From Algihabitans albus (GTDB lineage: Bacteria > Pseudomonadota > Alphaproteobacteria > Kiloniellales > DSM-21159), in contig NZ_QXNY01000002.1 of NCBI RefSeq assembly GCF_003572205.1, positions 434,001 through 498,000 of the forward strand: DNA of 64,000 nucleotides, written 5' to 3'. Position numbers and translations under genes: made by a program. Within the stretch, counting starts at the first letter, position 1. Every line of letters begins with the position of its first letter. A model generated the notes under the pieces. The model saw nothing but the letters and a program-made list of their open reading frames with translations, made no database searches and was not told the origin of the DNA. Below, piece by piece: positions 63,390-64,000 of this stretch.

Positions 63390-64000
63390 CGGATCTGGTC
63401 GCCCACCCCCATGAAGACCGGCCGCTGCGGGTCCTGCAGGTCATGGCCGGGGCGGCCCAGGGTGGCGCCGAGACCTACTTCATGACGCTGACCTTGGCCC
63501 TGCAGCGCGCCGGCGTGACACAGGCCGCGGCGATCCGACGGCACGGCGAGCGCCGCGCAGCTTTGAGCGATGCCGGTGTTCCCGTCACCGAACTGCGCTT
63601 GGGCGGTCCGCTCGACCTGGTTTCGCCCTGGCGGCTGAAGGCCCTGACCGCGCGTTTTCGGCCCGATATCTGCATGACCTGGATGGAACGGGCGAGCGCC
63701 AGGATGCCCCGAGGCCGTTATCTGACGATCGGGCGGATCGGTGGCTACTACAAAGCCAAGTACTTCACGCGCTGCGATCACCTGGCCTGCATCACGCCGA
63801 AGCTGGTCGAACGGATGATCGGGCAGAACTGGCCAGCCGAACGGGTACACTTTCTGCCCAACTTCTCCAAGGTGGAGCCACTGCCGCCGGTCTCGCGCGC
63901 CGATTTCGACACGCCCGAGGACGTCCCGCTGCTGCTCGCCCTTTCCCGCCTTCATACCAACAAGGCCTTGGATGTCCTGCTCCGTGCGCTGGCGCGCCTG
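63386..64000 (+). CDS. Glycosyltransferase, GT4-like (partial, runs off window)
   Basis: The open frame starts at GTG 63386, overlapping the previous stop, and stays open to the window end (205 codons). The N-terminal domain has LRVLQVMAGAAQGGAETYFMTLTLALQ, typical of GT-B glycosyltransferases that use the GGAE-type turn to bind the acceptor. The start of the second Rossmann domain appears as LLLALSRLHTNKALDVLLRALARL, a GT4 donor-site opening. Likely role is transfer of a sugar to lipopolysaccharide or a capsule lipid. The catalytic C-terminal part is outside the window. Confidence 0.85.
   Translation, partial: MTDLVAHPHEDRPLRVLQVMAGAAQGGAETYFMTLTLALQRAGVTQAAAIRRHGERRAALSDAGVPVTELRLGGPLDLVSPWRLKALTARFRPDICMTWMERASARMPRGRYLTIGRIGGYYKAKYFTRCDHLACITPKLVERMIGQNWPAERVHFLPNFSKVEPLPPVSRADFDTPEDVPLLLALSRLHTNKALDVLLRALARL

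Overview
The window is a high-GC chromosomal segment of an alphaproteobacterium. The neighbourhood conventions fit Rhodospirillales-like lineages: a nuoA-K operon, a tig-clpP-clpX-lon-hup block, sdhE next to mfd and recG, a sigma-54 driven glnB-glnA pair, and a thiO-S-G-E operon behind a TPP riboswitch. Order-level placement is an inference from gene order and protein style; no 16S rRNA gene is present. Almost everything is core housekeeping. No insertion sequence, prophage or CRISPR array was seen.

Layout. 1-9190 (minus): respiratory complex I, nuoA to nuoK, with nuoK cut by the window edge. 9485-11491: tRNA-Asp with a consensus promoter and terminator, an AEC permease, a divergent flavin reductase and tRNA-Val. 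11617-18961 (minus): HU, Lon, ClpX, ClpP, trigger factor and tRNA-Leu(TAG), a protein quality-control block. 19100-24658: an AceE/transketolase-like thiamine-diphosphate enzyme divergent from a LysR regulator, a small unknown gene, and the NAD(P)HX repair enzyme. 24886-31347: a periplasmic sulfite dehydrogenase pair (sorAB), an HpaI-type aldolase, a Sel1/SPOR protein, a beta-barrel-like exported protein, tRNA-His and an aminotransferase. 31457-33607: glnB-glnA. 33681-36476: TPP riboswitch and thiO-thiS-thiG-thiE. 36547-43512: a PAS protein, a lone motA, a thioesterase, parE, a lipoprotein and two small hydrolases. 43797-53606: a DEAD-box helicase, a stand-alone RAM-domain protein, an SPFH/NfeD pair, mfd, sdhE and recG. 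53616-59177: an accessory uptake cassette made of a sulfatase-superfamily hydrolase, a TAXI-TRAP transporter and a divergent IclR regulator. 59298-64000: a DUF1353 protein, a tandemly duplicated DUF502 membrane protein, a fluoroacetate-dehalogenase-like hydrolase, two tRNA-Leu genes, a small membrane protein and a truncated glycosyltransferase.

How it fits together. The central modules serve aerobic respiration (complex I, SdhE, sulfite oxidation feeding electrons to cytochrome c), nitrogen assimilation (PII and glutamine synthetase under sigma-54), thiamine synthesis feeding ThDP enzymes such as the AceE-like protein, proteostasis, and transcription-coupled or recombinational repair.

The least conventional items are: a perfect 25-bp palindrome six bases before the iclR start in the TRAP cassette; a DUF502 protein built from two in-frame copies of the domain; a 33-codon mini-ORF that starts at the edge of the TPP riboswitch and overlaps the thiO start; an eleven-codon AT-rich patch just before the molybdenum-binding cysteine of SorA; an orphan AceE-like E1; a full TTAA-N7-TTAA CtrA-type site before motA; and an 11-bp inverted repeat spanning the clpP-clpX spacer. 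I found no wholly new multi-gene defence or mobile system.
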